A stretch of DNA of 64,000 bases, taken from a bacterium. GTDB taxonomy: Bacteria; Armatimonadota; Zipacnadia; Zipacnadales; UBA11051. Location of the stretch: contig JAUVVY010000003.1 of the NCBI GenBank assembly GCA_030604405.1, positions 62,001 through 126,000 of the forward strand. Direction: 5' to 3'. The position numbers and the translations under genes were made by a program. A model generated the notes under the pieces. The model was not told where the DNA came from and made no database searches. It saw only the letters and a program-made list of their open reading frames with translations. Below are positions 8,368-16,686 of the stretch, in pieces (positions within the stretch are counted from its first letter, which is position 1; each line of letters starts with the position of its first letter).

Positions 8368-9651
8368 TTACCTCAGCCGCCGCAGGGTGATCTGCCAGTC
8401 AATGATGTCCACTGCATCTTTCTCGTCTTCGCTGGCCGGCCCCTCCAGCGTGTTCTCACCGGCCCCCTCCTGCACGAACAGCCCGTCGGAATTCCTAATT
8501 GTGCGGAACTCGTTCAGAGAGATGGTAGAATAGTCATTTCCCAGATATCCCAACCCATCATAGACATTCTCGTTGGGCAGCGTGATATTGGGGTCGAAGA
8601 TCAGCTCCGTCGTGGTGATGATGTTGATGCTTACGTTGTTGACATTAGCGCCGAGTTTCGACACATCTATGGTGAACCTGAGCGTGCTGCCACCGGCGGG
8701 GTCCTGGGATTCGTAAGGCGGGCCGATTAGCTCGGCGGTGACCGACCGCTCCAGCTCAATTGTCGCCGTCTCATTGAGCACGAAATCGCCGCACGTTATC
8801 GTCAGTCCCGGTATCGGCGGATTCGCCGTTGCCGTGTCTGAATTGGCGTTGAGACTGGACGTTGTGGTCGTAGTGTAGCTCGGCACGCTCGTGGACACGA
8901 ATGAATTCTGCACTTGCGCCGTGGTCTGCCCGATTGTCAGCGTCTGCGTGCCCGCAGCGGCGGCTGCCAGCGTCAGCTCTATGCCCAGTGCCTGCAGCGA
9001 GTCGGTCTGTAGTGCTACGCCGCCGGCGTTGAGCGCATCTATCTGGGCTTGCTCCTGCGCCGTGAGCGACCGGCTCCCGTCGGCGGCCGCGGTATAGCTC
9101 ACGCCCCCTGCCACCGTCTGGCCGGCGGCGTCCGTCTGTATGGCTATCTCGCCGGCGCTTTGGAAGCCAGTGTTGGTCGCGGCCGTGATCATGCCTGCGC
9201 CGCTGACCGTCACCGCCGCGAGGTCAATCTGCGTTATCGTCAGTTGGTGGATGCCGGCGTCTGTCGAGTCGGGCACTCCTGCTATTGAATCGACGCCACC
9301 TGCTGCCGTCGTCAGACTCGCGACCAGTTGTGCCTTATACAGCTCGTAGCGCCCCTGGTTGTACTCCACATAATGCGTGAACGAGCCGGTTCCCCAGCCG
9401 TTTTCCCAGCGCGGGCCCGCCACCACCGGAAGCGGCCCGTCAAGCCCGTCGTCGCCATCGGCGTCGATGGCCACATAGTAGTAGAAATTGTCCATGACTG
9501 CGCCTGCAAAGCGGATTACAAAATCCAGCACCTTCTCCGGCACCACGGGAGGCTGCTCCTCGCCGCCGCGCGCACAGCCCGGCAGCAGCATCGCCGCCGC
9601 GCCGGCAAGTATCATCAGGCACACGATTAGCAGCCCTCGGCTCGTTTTCAC
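8368..9651 (-). CDS. Large secreted lipoprotein of unknown function
   Basis: The reading frame is open further upstream, but the true start is the GTG at 9651, which overlaps the stop of the PHP gene by four bases (GTGA). From there the 427-residue product begins with a signal peptide and lipobox (LLPGC, Cys about residue 23). The first half contains an acidic DADGDDGLDG segment and the WENGWGTGSFTHYVEYNQG region. The middle is rich in Thr, Ala and Ser, and the C-terminal half looks like beta-sandwich sequence. I recognise no named family. The overlap suggests co-translation with the PHP-domain enzyme. Confidence 0.75.
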   Translation of the reverse strand: MKTSRGLLIVCLMILAGAAAMLLPGCARGGEEQPPVVPEKVLDFVIRFAGAVMDNFYYYVAIDADGDDGLDGPLPVVAGPRWENGWGTGSFTHYVEYNQGRYELYKAQLVASLTTAAGGVDSIAGVPDSTDAGIHQLTITQIDLAAVTVSGAGMITAATNTGFQSAGEIAIQTDAAGQTVAGGVSYTAAADGSRSLTAQEQAQIDALNAGGVALQTDSLQALGIELTLAAAAAGTQTLTIGQTTAQVQNSFVSTSVPSYTTTTTSSLNANSDTATANPPIPGLTITCGDFVLNETATIELERSVTAELIGPPYESQDPAGGSTLRFTIDVSKLGANVNNVSINIITTTELIFDPNITLPNENVYDGLGYLGNDYSTISLNEFRTIRNSDGLFVQEGAGENTLEGPASEDEKDAVDIIDWQITLRRLR

Positions 9652-10313
9652 AGCTTGATCCCAATCTTGACCAGCAGTTTTTGCGGGTTCTCGATCAGCA
9701 CCTGCTCCATCTGTTGCTCGTTGAGACCTGCCCCGGCGGCGACGGTGACGGCGAGAGCTTCGGTCAGCAGGTCCCCTGGCGAATGGGCATCGGTATTCAC
9801 CAGCATCGCGGCTCCGGCCTGCTGTGCGACTTTGGCCACCAGGCCATTGCCCAGACAATGCCCCTGCCGCGCCGTGAGCTCCAGGAATATTTCGTTTTCG
9901 GCCGCCGCTTCTGCCGCTTCTATGGTAATCAGACCCGGGTGGGCCAGTAAGTCCACGTCCGAACACCGGCAGGCCGCAAGGTTGGTCCCCGGCGGCACCG
10001 GCTCCACCGGCGACTCGCCATGCACCACCACATACTGCGCCCCGAGTTGCTTCGCCTCAGCGGCCAGTTGGGGGATCGAATCAGGCGGCACATGGGTAAG
10101 CTCGACGCCCACCAGGGCCACAAAACCCCAGTGCTCGCGCGCCAGCTCGCAGTCGGCGCCCACTTCTTTGATTACCCGCGCCATCGTACTGGCGCTGACA
10201 TGATCGCTGATCCCCAGGGCCCGGTAGCTGTTGGCGATGGCGCGCCGGATCAGTTCCATCGGCAGCAGTTCCCCGTCACTCAGTGTGGTGTGGGTATGAA
10301 AGTCAAATAGCAT
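9648..10313 (-). CDS. PHP-domain metal-dependent phosphoesterase
   Basis: The 221-residue product has the complete PHP metal-ligand set: HTHTTLSDGE at the very start, ISDH, GVELTH, VVHGES, AHPG and NTDAH. This fits the compact histidinol-phosphatase-like or DNA-polymerase-type PHP phosphoesterases, which hydrolyse phosphate esters with a trinuclear metal site. Without other domains the substrate is unknown. It is the first gene of a pair with the lipoprotein at 8368-9651. Upstream lies the repeat unit at 10351-10675, so any promoter is in the short stretch before it or inside that unit. Confidence 0.85.
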   Translation of the reverse strand: MLFDFHTHTTLSDGELLPMELIRRAIANSYRALGISDHVSASTMARVIKEVGADCELAREHWGFVALVGVELTHVPPDSIPQLAAEAKQLGAQYVVVHGESPVEPVPPGTNLAACRCSDVDLLAHPGLITIEAAEAAAENEIFLELTARQGHCLGNGLVAKVAQQAGAAMLVNTDAHSPGDLLTEALAVTVAAGAGLNEQQMEQVLIENPQKLLVKIGIKL

Positions 10314-10430
10314 CGCCGCTTATCATCTCCGTGTTGTTTAGCCATGCAGCTCGGGCTTCTACTGTAGTCATGCAAATTTCTGGTCTGCGGCCCGCGCATC
10401 TGTGATTAAGGCGACGGTGGTGTGACGGGC

Positions 10431-10490
10431 CGTGGGCCGGATGGCCGTGAGTTTGCAGGCAAACTCCCCGCCATGCGGCCCCTCCGAAAG
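10431..10490 (-). repeat. GGAGGGGCCG hairpin element, copy 1
   Basis: The outer arms GGGCCGGATGG (10434-10444) and CCATGCGGCCC (10471-10481) pair at 10 of 11 positions. The inner arms GAGTTTGC (10449-10456) and GCAAACTC (10459-10466) pair perfectly. Read on the minus strand the element starts CTTTCGGAGGGGCCG and ends CCGGCCCACG, as in copy 4. Confidence 0.75.
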
Positions 10491-10504
10491 ACAACGGCAA
10501 CAGA

Positions 10505-10523
10505 GTCGGGCAGGATGCCCGAC
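10505..10523. repeat. GTCGGGC palindrome
   Basis: GTCGGGC (10505-10511) and GCCCGAC (10517-10523) form a perfect 7-bp stem around AGGAT, followed by CTAC. The same stem with a different loop occurs at 25242-25260. Confidence 0.7.
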
Positions 10524-10584
10524 CTACGCGCCAAAGGGTACAGACGTTGCATTTCGGCTTGTTCGCCATAGCTTCAGCGAAGGC

Positions 10585-10640
10585 GGGAGGGGCCGCATAC
10601 GAGGCGGAAGCGCAGCTTCCGCCGAGAATCCGGCCCAGCC
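10585..10640 (+). repeat. GGAGGGGCCG hairpin element, copy 2
   Basis: GGGCCG (10590-10595) pairs with CGGCCC (10631-10636). Inside, GGCGGAAGC (10603-10611) pairs perfectly with GCTTCCGCC (10615-10623) around the loop GCA. Confidence 0.75.
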
Positions 10641-10680
10641 GCTGCTAGAATCTGCATAACTACACTCCCAGCCCACTCAT

Positions 10681-11655
10681 TCATTCTTTACCAATCAGCC
10701 ACAGGACCGCATTTCCGAGAAGCTGTTTGAATTCGCCGGCGACTCGCCCGTCAGCGGCCACCAGCATCCCGCCGTCCAGCACAAAAACCCGCCCGTTCTG
10801 ACTCAATTGCGCCGAGGCCACAGCCTCATTGCCCACACTGACCAGCTCCCAGTCGTCAAAGCCCCAAATGCTGAGGCCCTGAGGCAACCGTTGCAGGCGC
10901 ACCAGCTTGGTCAGGGGCTGGTCCGCCACCTCGGCAGCGCCACCGGGCCGCGTCATTCGCGCGGCAAGGCCGAACTCGGCCAGAATTCGGTTGAACGGTG
11001 GCATCCGTCGCTGGTGCCGGCCGTTGAGGTTAGCGATCGCCAGCAATGCCCCACCCGTGCGTACGTGATTGGCCACCGCCTGCGCTTCGGCATGTGAGAA
11101 CTCCCGGTGTGAGCCGATAACCAGAAGCGACCGTGCGGTTGGCATCCGCGACACCAGCGGCTCCGGCTCGCGCTCGGGGCGGTACCTGATCTGCCGCAGC
11201 CTGAGGCCTGCGCCCTCAACTACCTCGCGCACAATTGCCCCGATCTCCGGCCAGTCGTCGTCCTGGGCGCCGAGGTCACACAGCGCCGTACTGGACAACT
11301 GCACCGACAACTGCGGGATAGTACGCATTTCTGCTGGCGCGGGCACCTGCGGACCAGTCGGGCTGGCGGCGCCTTCACCGGCAAAATCCGCCGGCTGCTT
11401 GAGCTGTGGCGGCATCGGCTCTTTGGTAGGCTTCTTGTCGAAGAAGCGATCCCGCTCGGAGCGGGAGGCCCGCTGTGGCTGTGCGCCGCCGTAGGTCTTC
11501 TCCGCCGTCTCGCCGCCCGCTTGCGCCAGCATCACGATCCCGCTCGCCGCCTGGTGGCGGACCGCCGGCCCAGCCGCAGCCGCACTGATTACCAGCAATC
11601 CAAGCACCGCGCCAAACAGTGCCCGCACGGCAGCCAATCTAGGCAGCTCGGACAT
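10681..11655 (-). CDS. Secreted DUF4350/GATase-like protein
   Basis: The 324-residue product has an N-terminal signal peptide (about residues 8-30). A low-complexity linker follows (about 45-105, with PTKEPMPPQLKQPAD). The C-terminal domain of about 210 residues resembles class I glutamine-amidotransferase-like folds used by DUF4350/DUF4159 proteins: SLLVIGSHREFSHAEAQAV, VRTGGALLAIANL and NRILAEFGLAARM. No catalytic Cys is visible in the expected nucleophile turn, so a binding rather than an enzymatic role is likely. AGGAGGG lies 8 bases before the ATG at 11655. It is probably exported, and its neighbours do not reveal its role. Confidence 0.6.
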   Translation of the reverse strand: MSELPRLAAVRALFGAVLGLLVISAAAAGPAVRHQAASGIVMLAQAGGETAEKTYGGAQPQRASRSERDRFFDKKPTKEPMPPQLKQPADFAGEGAASPTGPQVPAPAEMRTIPQLSVQLSSTALCDLGAQDDDWPEIGAIVREVVEGAGLRLRQIRYRPEREPEPLVSRMPTARSLLVIGSHREFSHAEAQAVANHVRTGGALLAIANLNGRHQRRMPPFNRILAEFGLAARMTRPGGAAEVADQPLTKLVRLQRLPQGLSIWGFDDWELVSVGNEAVASAQLSQNGRVFVLDGGMLVAADGRVAGEFKQLLGNAVLWLIGKE

Positions 11656-11710
11656 CCATATCCCTCCTGCTGGCTGGCTCTGTCGCCAAAACGCTGTGCG
11701 GCAATGCCCC

Positions 11711-12718
11711 TTACTGTGACACTTTCACCGGCGCGCCACTTTCCAGCGACTGATGTATCGCCCTGGCCAGAACCACTGCTGCCTTCGCATCCTGCGCGCT
11801 GATGAGGAATTCCTTATCATCTATTATACAACGGGCGAAATGCTCAAGCTGGTATTTGAGCGCCCCGCCCTGCTGCCCGGTGTAAATCGGCCCGTACGCG
11901 ATGTCCGGCCGCCAGGACCGCTCCGTCCCGGACACCTCCAGGGGCTCACTGTCCCCGGCTCGCACCGCCACGCGCCCCTTCGTGCCAACCACTTCGAGGC
12001 GGGCGTCCAGAGTATTGGGCTGCCCCTCGGGCACCACCCAGCAGGTCTCCAGGCAGCCGACCGCATCGTTTTCGTATTTCAGAAGTGTAAAGATGCTATC
12101 ATCTGCGCCTTCTTCTGTCAGCACCTTGCGACAGCTTTCCGCATACACTCTCACGGCCTCGCAGCCGATATACCAGCGCATTATGTCCAGGTCGTGCACG
12201 CCCAGGAAGTACGCCACCGATGTGCGCGGGCCGATGCGCCGGCCTGAGGCCAGTACATTGTTGCGCCGCCCGTAGATCTGCACAATGTCGCCCACCCGGC
12301 CCTCATCTATCGCTGCCTTCGCCACCTGGTAGCGGGGATCGAAGCGCACCACATGCCCCACCATCAGCCGCACGCCGTTGCTTTCCGCGGCGGCGATTAT
12401 CGCATCGCAGTCGGCCACGTCTGTAGCCAGCGGCTTCTCCACCAGCACGTGTTTTCCCGCTTCAGCCGCGACGGTGCACGGCTCGAGATGCGCCTGGTCA
12501 TCGGTACACACGCTGACTATATTCACACCCGCAGCATCTATCGCTGCCTCCAGGCTGGAGGCGGCGAGGCAGCCGTACTCGGCGGCCATCTCCTGCGCCT
12601 TTTCGGGAATGATATCATAGACAGCCACCAGCCGGGTCTGCGGCAATTCCGCCCAGATACGCCCGTGCCGCTCACCCATCATACCCAGACCGATTACCGC
12701 TGCTCCCAATTCTGCCAT
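11711..12718 (-). CDS. Gfo/Idh/MocA-family NAD(P)-dependent oxidoreductase
   Basis: The N-terminal Rossmann fold shows AVIGLGMMGERHGRIW. The family signature HVLVEKPLATDV (catalytic Lys) lies near residue 97. The C-terminal half has the GVHDLDIMRW motif with its conserved His. These enzymes oxidise or reduce sugars, inositols and their derivatives with NAD(P). The substrate cannot be assigned. I took the ATG at 12718 because AAGAGG lies 8 bases upstream; a GTG at 12727 is in frame but has no spacing for that site. The gene lies 12 bases after the M42 peptidase and is probably co-transcribed with it. Confidence 0.92.
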   Translation of the reverse strand: MAELGAAVIGLGMMGERHGRIWAELPQTRLVAVYDIIPEKAQEMAAEYGCLAASSLEAAIDAAGVNIVSVCTDDQAHLEPCTVAAEAGKHVLVEKPLATDVADCDAIIAAAESNGVRLMVGHVVRFDPRYQVAKAAIDEGRVGDIVQIYGRRNNVLASGRRIGPRTSVAYFLGVHDLDIMRWYIGCEAVRVYAESCRKVLTEEGADDSIFTLLKYENDAVGCLETCWVVPEGQPNTLDARLEVVGTKGRVAVRAGDSEPLEVSGTERSWRPDIAYGPIYTGQQGGALKYQLEHFARCIIDDKEFLISAQDAKAAVVLARAIHQSLESGAPVKVSQ

Positions 12719-12730
12719 ATCAGGCACCTC

Positions 12731-13777
12731 TTATTTGTGCGGGTTGGTAAAATGCTCAAACAGCACTGTAACGCAGTTTTCCAGCGCGGCAAGTGGCGAC
12801 ACTTCGTAGCCGTGCGTATTCTCGGTGGGAAAGCACAGACATGCCGGCCGTCCCACCAGCCCCGCTGCGGCACTGAGGCTGGCGTCACTGCCGAAGCTGC
12901 GTATCACCGCGCGCTGGCACTCGATATCTTGACGCTTGCCGGCGGCTATCAGTTCCCGCGACAGCGCCGGATCGTAGTGATACGAGCCATCCTTGAACAG
13001 CACTACCGGCTGCTCGTTCATCTCAGTCGGGTACTCCTCGGCCACTGGCCCTACTTCGATGGCGATGAAATCATTTGGCTGCAGCGTGTGGCTGATGTAC
13101 TTGCCGCCGGAGACTCCGCCCTCCTCGGCTGCGGTCGCCGCCACATACAGGTCATGCAACGGCGGGTTGTCATGGAACTGGCGGGCCAGCAGCAGCAGCA
13201 CAACCACCCCGGCCTTGTCATCCAGCCCATATCCGCCGACGTATTCATCGTGCAGATACATCGGCTGCTTGCGGCTGCGCGCCACGCAGGCCCTGTCGCC
13301 CACGCCAGCGCCGCGCTCGGCCAGCTCTTCGGCATTCAACTTACAATCCAGATACACCATATCCCATGTCAACAGTCCGGTCTTGGCCTTATGAATCCGG
13401 CTGGACAGGTCCGACGAATGTGTCGAGCCGATGTGCAGGATGCCCGGGATGACGTCATTTTCCGTAATCAGGTCGAACGGGCCCTCGCCGTATTTCGCCG
13501 GCCGTATCCCGCCGATCGGCTCCAGCCACATCTTCCCATCCTCATCTATCTTACGCACCACCAGCGAGTTCTCGTCCTTGTGGGCAGAGACTAATGCCGT
13601 CGGCCCGGCTTCGCGCCCGTCGAACTTGATGTAGATGTTGCCGTGCGGATCGTGGTGGACTTCGTCGGCGCACTGCCCCAGTTCCGCCCGCACGATCTCG
13701 TTCATCTCGTGCTCCCAGCCCCCGGGAGCGTGCGTCACCAGGACCTGATCGAGTAGAGTCTTCAGTTCTGCTCGCAT
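12731..13777 (-). CDS. M42-family aminopeptidase (glutamyl aminopeptidase/endoglucanase-like)
   Basis: The 348-residue cytoplasmic metallopeptidase has SAHKDE (first zinc His), GGYGLDDKAG (bridging Asp), AATAAEEGGVSGG (catalytic Glu pair), AIEVGPV and ENTHGYEV (last zinc His). M42 enzymes form large tetrahedral complexes that trim N-terminal residues from peptides; some were first misnamed cellulases. GAAAGG sits 8 bases before the start. Upstream is the third copy of the small WWxRLLG-coding repeat at 13869-13911. It is followed closely by the Gfo/Idh gene at 11711. Confidence 0.92.
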   Translation of the reverse strand: MRAELKTLLDQVLVTHAPGGWEHEMNEIVRAELGQCADEVHHDPHGNIYIKFDGREAGPTALVSAHKDENSLVVRKIDEDGKMWLEPIGGIRPAKYGEGPFDLITENDVIPGILHIGSTHSSDLSSRIHKAKTGLLTWDMVYLDCKLNAEELAERGAGVGDRACVARSRKQPMYLHDEYVGGYGLDDKAGVVVLLLLARQFHDNPPLHDLYVAATAAEEGGVSGGKYISHTLQPNDFIAIEVGPVAEEYPTEMNEQPVVLFKDGSYHYDPALSRELIAAGKRQDIECQRAVIRSFGSDASLSAAAGLVGRPACLCFPTENTHGYEVSPLAALENCVTVLFEHFTNPHK

Positions 13778-13868
13778 CGCTATACCTTTCTGTGGCTATT
13801 GGCCCGGATTCCCCATATCAATCACCGAATTCAAGCAAGAAACGTACTCACCTGCCCCAGCATCCCTC

Positions 13869-13911
13869 CTTGCCCAACAGCCGGTGCCACCAGTGCCGCT
13901 TCTCTGGCGGG
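13869..13911 (-). repeat. 43-bp direct repeat encoding an EKRxWWxRLLGK tail, copy A
   Basis: Read on the minus strand it encodes PPEKRHWWHRLLGKE in a frame that is open for only a short distance and stops soon after. The 43 bases match 14509-14551 with about four differences. It lies between the 179-residue gene and the M42 gene. Confidence 0.7.
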
Positions 13912-13940
13912 TCATTGGACTGCTTCGCTGCCTGGCGGGG

Positions 13941-14480
13941 TCAGGCGTCGGGTATATAAAAAACGCCGAGCTCCTCGAAGATTACCTTGCCATTCTTATC
14001 CCTGCCTTTCCACGGGCCTTGCGGCGTATGGCGGGCGCTACGGATGCTGAGTGCCACATTTCCCTTCTCGTCGCAAATGTCAGCGCGAGATATCTCGAGT
14101 CCGAAAGCCACTTGGTAATGGAGCCCCATCATACCTAGCAATGCTTCAACAGCCTTCTGCTCGTGATCCTCAGGCGCCTTCTTCCTCTTCTCCTCCTGAC
14201 TCATTGCTTCTGCCCCCAGAAACTCATCGTGTGCTTGCGCCTGGAAGATTGTGTTGCCCTCCCCGCCACGGATAGTATGCGACACATCAATATCTATTTC
14301 AGTTAGCCTGCTTCTCCGATGGCGGTGGCTATAGATGCCGGGTCCCACTTTTCCCGTCGCGTCACAGATGTCAAGTGTCAGTATCTGCAGGTTCATTCCG
14401 GAGGTCGACTTGTTACAGTACCCGCACATAGCTATCAATGCGTCAACGGCCTCCCGTTCATAATCCTCAAGACTCTTCAT
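13941..14480 (-). CDS. Hypothetical protein made of two related repeats
   Basis: I do not recognise a family. The 179 residues contain an internal duplication. EDYEREAVDALIAMCGYC, followed by LDICDATGKVGPGIYS, is echoed by EDHEQKAVEALLGMMGLHY, followed by ADICDEKGNVALSIRS. A short linker of about 25 charged residues (MSQEEKRKKAPED) joins the halves. There is no signal peptide or membrane segment, so it is probably cytoplasmic. The start at 14480 has AAAGGGG about 9 bases upstream and lies inside the end of a short reading frame that encodes the WWQRLLGK tail, which suggests translational coupling. It follows a membrane protein gene and may work with it. Confidence 0.65.
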   Translation of the reverse strand: MKSLEDYEREAVDALIAMCGYCNKSTSGMNLQILTLDICDATGKVGPGIYSHRHRRSRLTEIDIDVSHTIRGGEGNTIFQAQAHDEFLGAEAMSQEEKRKKAPEDHEQKAVEALLGMMGLHYQVAFGLEISRADICDEKGNVALSIRSARHTPQGPWKGRDKNGKVIFEELGVFYIPDA

Positions 14481-14508
14481 GCCCGTCGCCCCTTTCAGTC
14501 TTTTTGGT

Positions 14509-14551
14509 CTTGCCCAACAGCCGCTGCCACCAGCGCCGCTTCTCTGGTGGG
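14509..14551 (-). repeat. 43-bp direct repeat encoding an EKRRWWQRLLGK tail, copy B
   Basis: Read on the minus strand it encodes APPEKRRWWQRLLGK and continues to TERGDGHEES before a stop that overlaps the start of the 179-residue gene. It is nearly identical to 13869-13911, 640 bases away. A more diverged relative, encoding EKARPWWQRLIGRE, lies at about 15398-15450. Confidence 0.7.
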
Positions 14552-14587
14552 GCTGGCAGCAGGGCCTTCGGCAGGTTGGCGCCCTGG

Positions 14588-15394
14588 CTACCCTGGACTA
14601 GGTTTTGCTTTATCCCAGTTGGTACACCATTGGTTGTCGTCGTCGTTCCAGAATACCTTAACGATACTGTGCCAACGCACGAAGTTCGAATCATACCATC
14701 GGAGTGTAAGTTCGTACATACGCCGGTCGTTCTTTGGTTCCAGCTCCGGGGCCGGGAAACAGAAAAAGCTGTGGCCTTTGTGGTACAAACACCGCTCGCG
14801 CCAAAGCTGTATCGCTTCTGGTCCGCTTGCCTTCCCAAGGTCCTTTGCGTCACCGCACTCTTCTTTCATGTGTTCGTAAGGCTGCCGCTCGCCGATCTCC
14901 TCCTTCTGGGGGGTGATATCCTTATACTGGTCCTCCATCCACTCGTCACTGACACTGGCGTCTATATTGACAGCCGGCCAATCACCCACGTTGACGAGGT
15001 CGAAGGTAAGCCATTTCGTACACGGACCATCACTGTCGGGCGAGAAAGACTTGATAGGTTCCAATATAAACAGGATAGCTTTACCTGCTAGTAATTGCGT
15101 CGCCTTGACCTGTTCTTTAGCGTGCCACGCATAACAAGCGGCAGTCACGAAAGCAAGCAGCAGGAATACCGCTTGCATCTGATCGGGCAACCATATTGCA
15201 GGCAAAACCAATATCCAGAACACGAACAGAACGGGCCCTATTTGGTCCACGATCGCTTCGAAATACCCCTCCTGCTCGGCAGTTTGGCTGAATTGTGTGA
15301 TAGAGTCTTCAATTGTTGTCATTAGACAAGCGTATCTCGCCATCAAATAAGCGGCAAGTAGGAGCAACGTCAAAACTACTGCTACCCAAACCAT
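14588..15394 (-). CDS. Membrane protein of unknown function
   Basis: The 268-residue product has an N-terminal transmembrane helix (MVWVAVVLTLLLLAAYL). Two more hydrophobic segments form a hairpin at about residues 50-90 (IGPVLFVFWILVLPAIWL and AVFLLLAFVTAACYAW). A soluble C-terminal part of about 160 residues has a likely beta-sandwich (WLTFDLVNVGDWPAVNI, YELTLRWYDSNFVRW). I recognise no named domain. The ATG at 15394 was chosen because GGGAGG lies 8 bases upstream. That site sits inside the end of a short frame coding the WWQRLIGRE tail. The gene pairs with the duplicated-repeat protein downstream. Confidence 0.65.
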   Translation of the reverse strand: MVWVAVVLTLLLLAAYLMARYACLMTTIEDSITQFSQTAEQEGYFEAIVDQIGPVLFVFWILVLPAIWLPDQMQAVFLLLAFVTAACYAWHAKEQVKATQLLAGKAILFILEPIKSFSPDSDGPCTKWLTFDLVNVGDWPAVNIDASVSDEWMEDQYKDITPQKEEIGERQPYEHMKEECGDAKDLGKASGPEAIQLWRERCLYHKGHSFFCFPAPELEPKNDRRMYELTLRWYDSNFVRWHSIVKVFWNDDDNQWCTNWDKAKPSPG

Positions 15395-15478
15395 CACTAT
15401 TCCCTCCCTATTAGCCGCTGCCACCACGGCCTTGCCTTCTCTGCGGCCTTCTCCGCCAGCGGTATGACAGATCCGGGA

Positions 15479-16510
15479 TTAGAGATCCACCGGCTCGCCC
15501 TTTTCAGCCGACTCCACCATCGCCACCAGCGCCTTCGTAATCATCAGGCCGTCGTGGCCGGTAATCAGCGGCTCCCGTCCAAGCAGCACCGAGTTGATGA
15601 AGTGCTTGATGGCCTGATTGACGAACCCGACCGGCTCGCCCATCACGTCGCCGGTCAAAATGCCCTTATTCAACTGCTTTCCGTTGGTGGCCAGCACGAA
15701 GTCGGGCAGGGCGGCGTCAATACTGACATAACCGTCCGTGCACACCAGCTCGAACTTCGAGTCCACAGGCGTCGGCATTGTCTCCGGCATGATCCAGCAG
15801 CTTTCGAAGTTGCCGACACAGCCATTTTCAAACTCCACGGTGGCCTGGTAGAAATCCGGGGTGTCAATGCCCATGCTTTTCAGCTTCACGCTGCGGCACA
15901 CCGCGTTGACGCGCTTGGCCTCCGACTTGAAGTACCACCGTGCGATGTCGTAGCGGTGGCATATCAGCCAGAACGGCAGGCGCGTCTCGCCGGACCATGA
16001 GAGCATCTGCGTGGGCACAAAGAGCGTGTTATTCAGCCGCGCGTAGCAGTACAGCGGGTCCCCCAGCTCTCCGGCGTCGAGGGCCTCTTTGGTCTGCGCG
16101 AATGAGTGCATCCAGCGGTTGCTCCAGTTGACCATCAGCGTCTTTCCGGCGGCTTTCTGCGCGGCCACAATCGCCTCGGCGTCCTCGACGGATGTTGCCA
16201 TCGGCTTTTCGACCAGCACGTGCTTGCCGGCGGTAAATGCGTCCTCGCAGACCTGCCGGTGCAGGTGGTCGGGCAGCACTACTGACACCGCCTCGATCTC
16301 GTCGAGGGCCAGCAGGTCGTGGTAATCCTCGAACACGTCACGGGCGGCGTACTTGGCCGCCATCGTCCGGGCGCGCGGCACATTCAAGTCGGCTATCGCG
16401 ATCAGCTTGGCATTGTTGGCCGCCGAGACGCATTTGATGTGATTTTCGCCGTGGGTTCCGGCACCGATGACACCATACTTCAGCGTACCGTCGGCATATA
16501 CTTTGGCCAT
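15479..16510 (-). CDS. Gfo/Idh/MocA-family oxidoreductase (second)
   Basis: This 343-residue NAD(P)-dependent dehydrogenase has the Rossmann motif GVIGAGTHGENHI, the catalytic HVLVEKPMATSV near residue 100, and the C-terminal substrate domain with CHRYDIARWYF. It shares the ESCW and CCWVVPE/CWIMPE-type segment with the dehydrogenase at 11711, so the two are related paralogues, perhaps for different sugar acids or inositols. It is transcribed away from miaB, with a 212-base divergent gap that should hold both promoters. The substrate is unknown. Confidence 0.92.
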   Translation of the reverse strand: MAKVYADGTLKYGVIGAGTHGENHIKCVSAANNAKLIAIADLNVPRARTMAAKYAARDVFEDYHDLLALDEIEAVSVVLPDHLHRQVCEDAFTAGKHVLVEKPMATSVEDAEAIVAAQKAAGKTLMVNWSNRWMHSFAQTKEALDAGELGDPLYCYARLNNTLFVPTQMLSWSGETRLPFWLICHRYDIARWYFKSEAKRVNAVCRSVKLKSMGIDTPDFYQATVEFENGCVGNFESCWIMPETMPTPVDSKFELVCTDGYVSIDAALPDFVLATNGKQLNKGILTGDVMGEPVGFVNQAIKHFINSVLLGREPLITGHDGLMITKALVAMVESAEKGEPVDL

Positions 16511-16686
16511 TTCGATTCCATCTTTTTGTGTTGACTATCCGGACGCCGCACAATCTGCCGGGCGGCTTCTGCCCGCGCCGAATCGGCGGGCGCACGATGC
16601 ACTCCGCTCACACCGCGCTGTAGTCGCGTCTAGCTACTTCGCCTTGATTGCGCACCCTACCTCCTGCGCACGCTTCGCGTCTGTAG

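Larger units (their letters stand above)
10351..10675. mobile_element. MITE-like unit, copy A (no coding capacity)
   Basis: This 325-bp unit fills the gap between two genes. Its ends are imperfect terminal inverted repeats. The left end at 10351-10385 has core CTACTGTAGTCATGCAAATT, and the complement of the right end at 10644-10675 has core GTGTAGTTATGCAGATTCTAG. The same ends flank the unit at 60264-60596. Inside are two hairpin elements (10431-10490 and 10585-10640) and one short palindrome at 10505-10523. Neither strand has a convincing gene. The shared ends in two unrelated gaps point to a mobile, non-autonomous element; no target-site duplication was confirmed. Confidence 0.6.

Noticed and set aside
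8368-9966. Longer version of the lipoprotein gene starting at 9966
   Set aside because: The first 105 residues are the PHP gene read out of frame; a signal peptide begins at the GTG at 9651.
10303-10659. Short open frames on both strands inside the first MITE-like unit
   Set aside because: They consist of hairpin repeats read as protein and have no ribosome sites.
12353-13594. A 413-codon open frame on the plus strand
   Set aside because: It is antisense to the Gfo/Idh and M42 genes, which carry complete family motifs; its own sequence has no recognisable motif and is a shadow of their codon use.
14467-14853. A 128-codon open frame on the minus strand ending in the WWQRLLGK tail
   Set aside because: Most of it is out of frame inside the membrane-protein gene and looks non-protein-like; only its last 35 residues are conserved as a repeat, so I list the repeat and not a gene.
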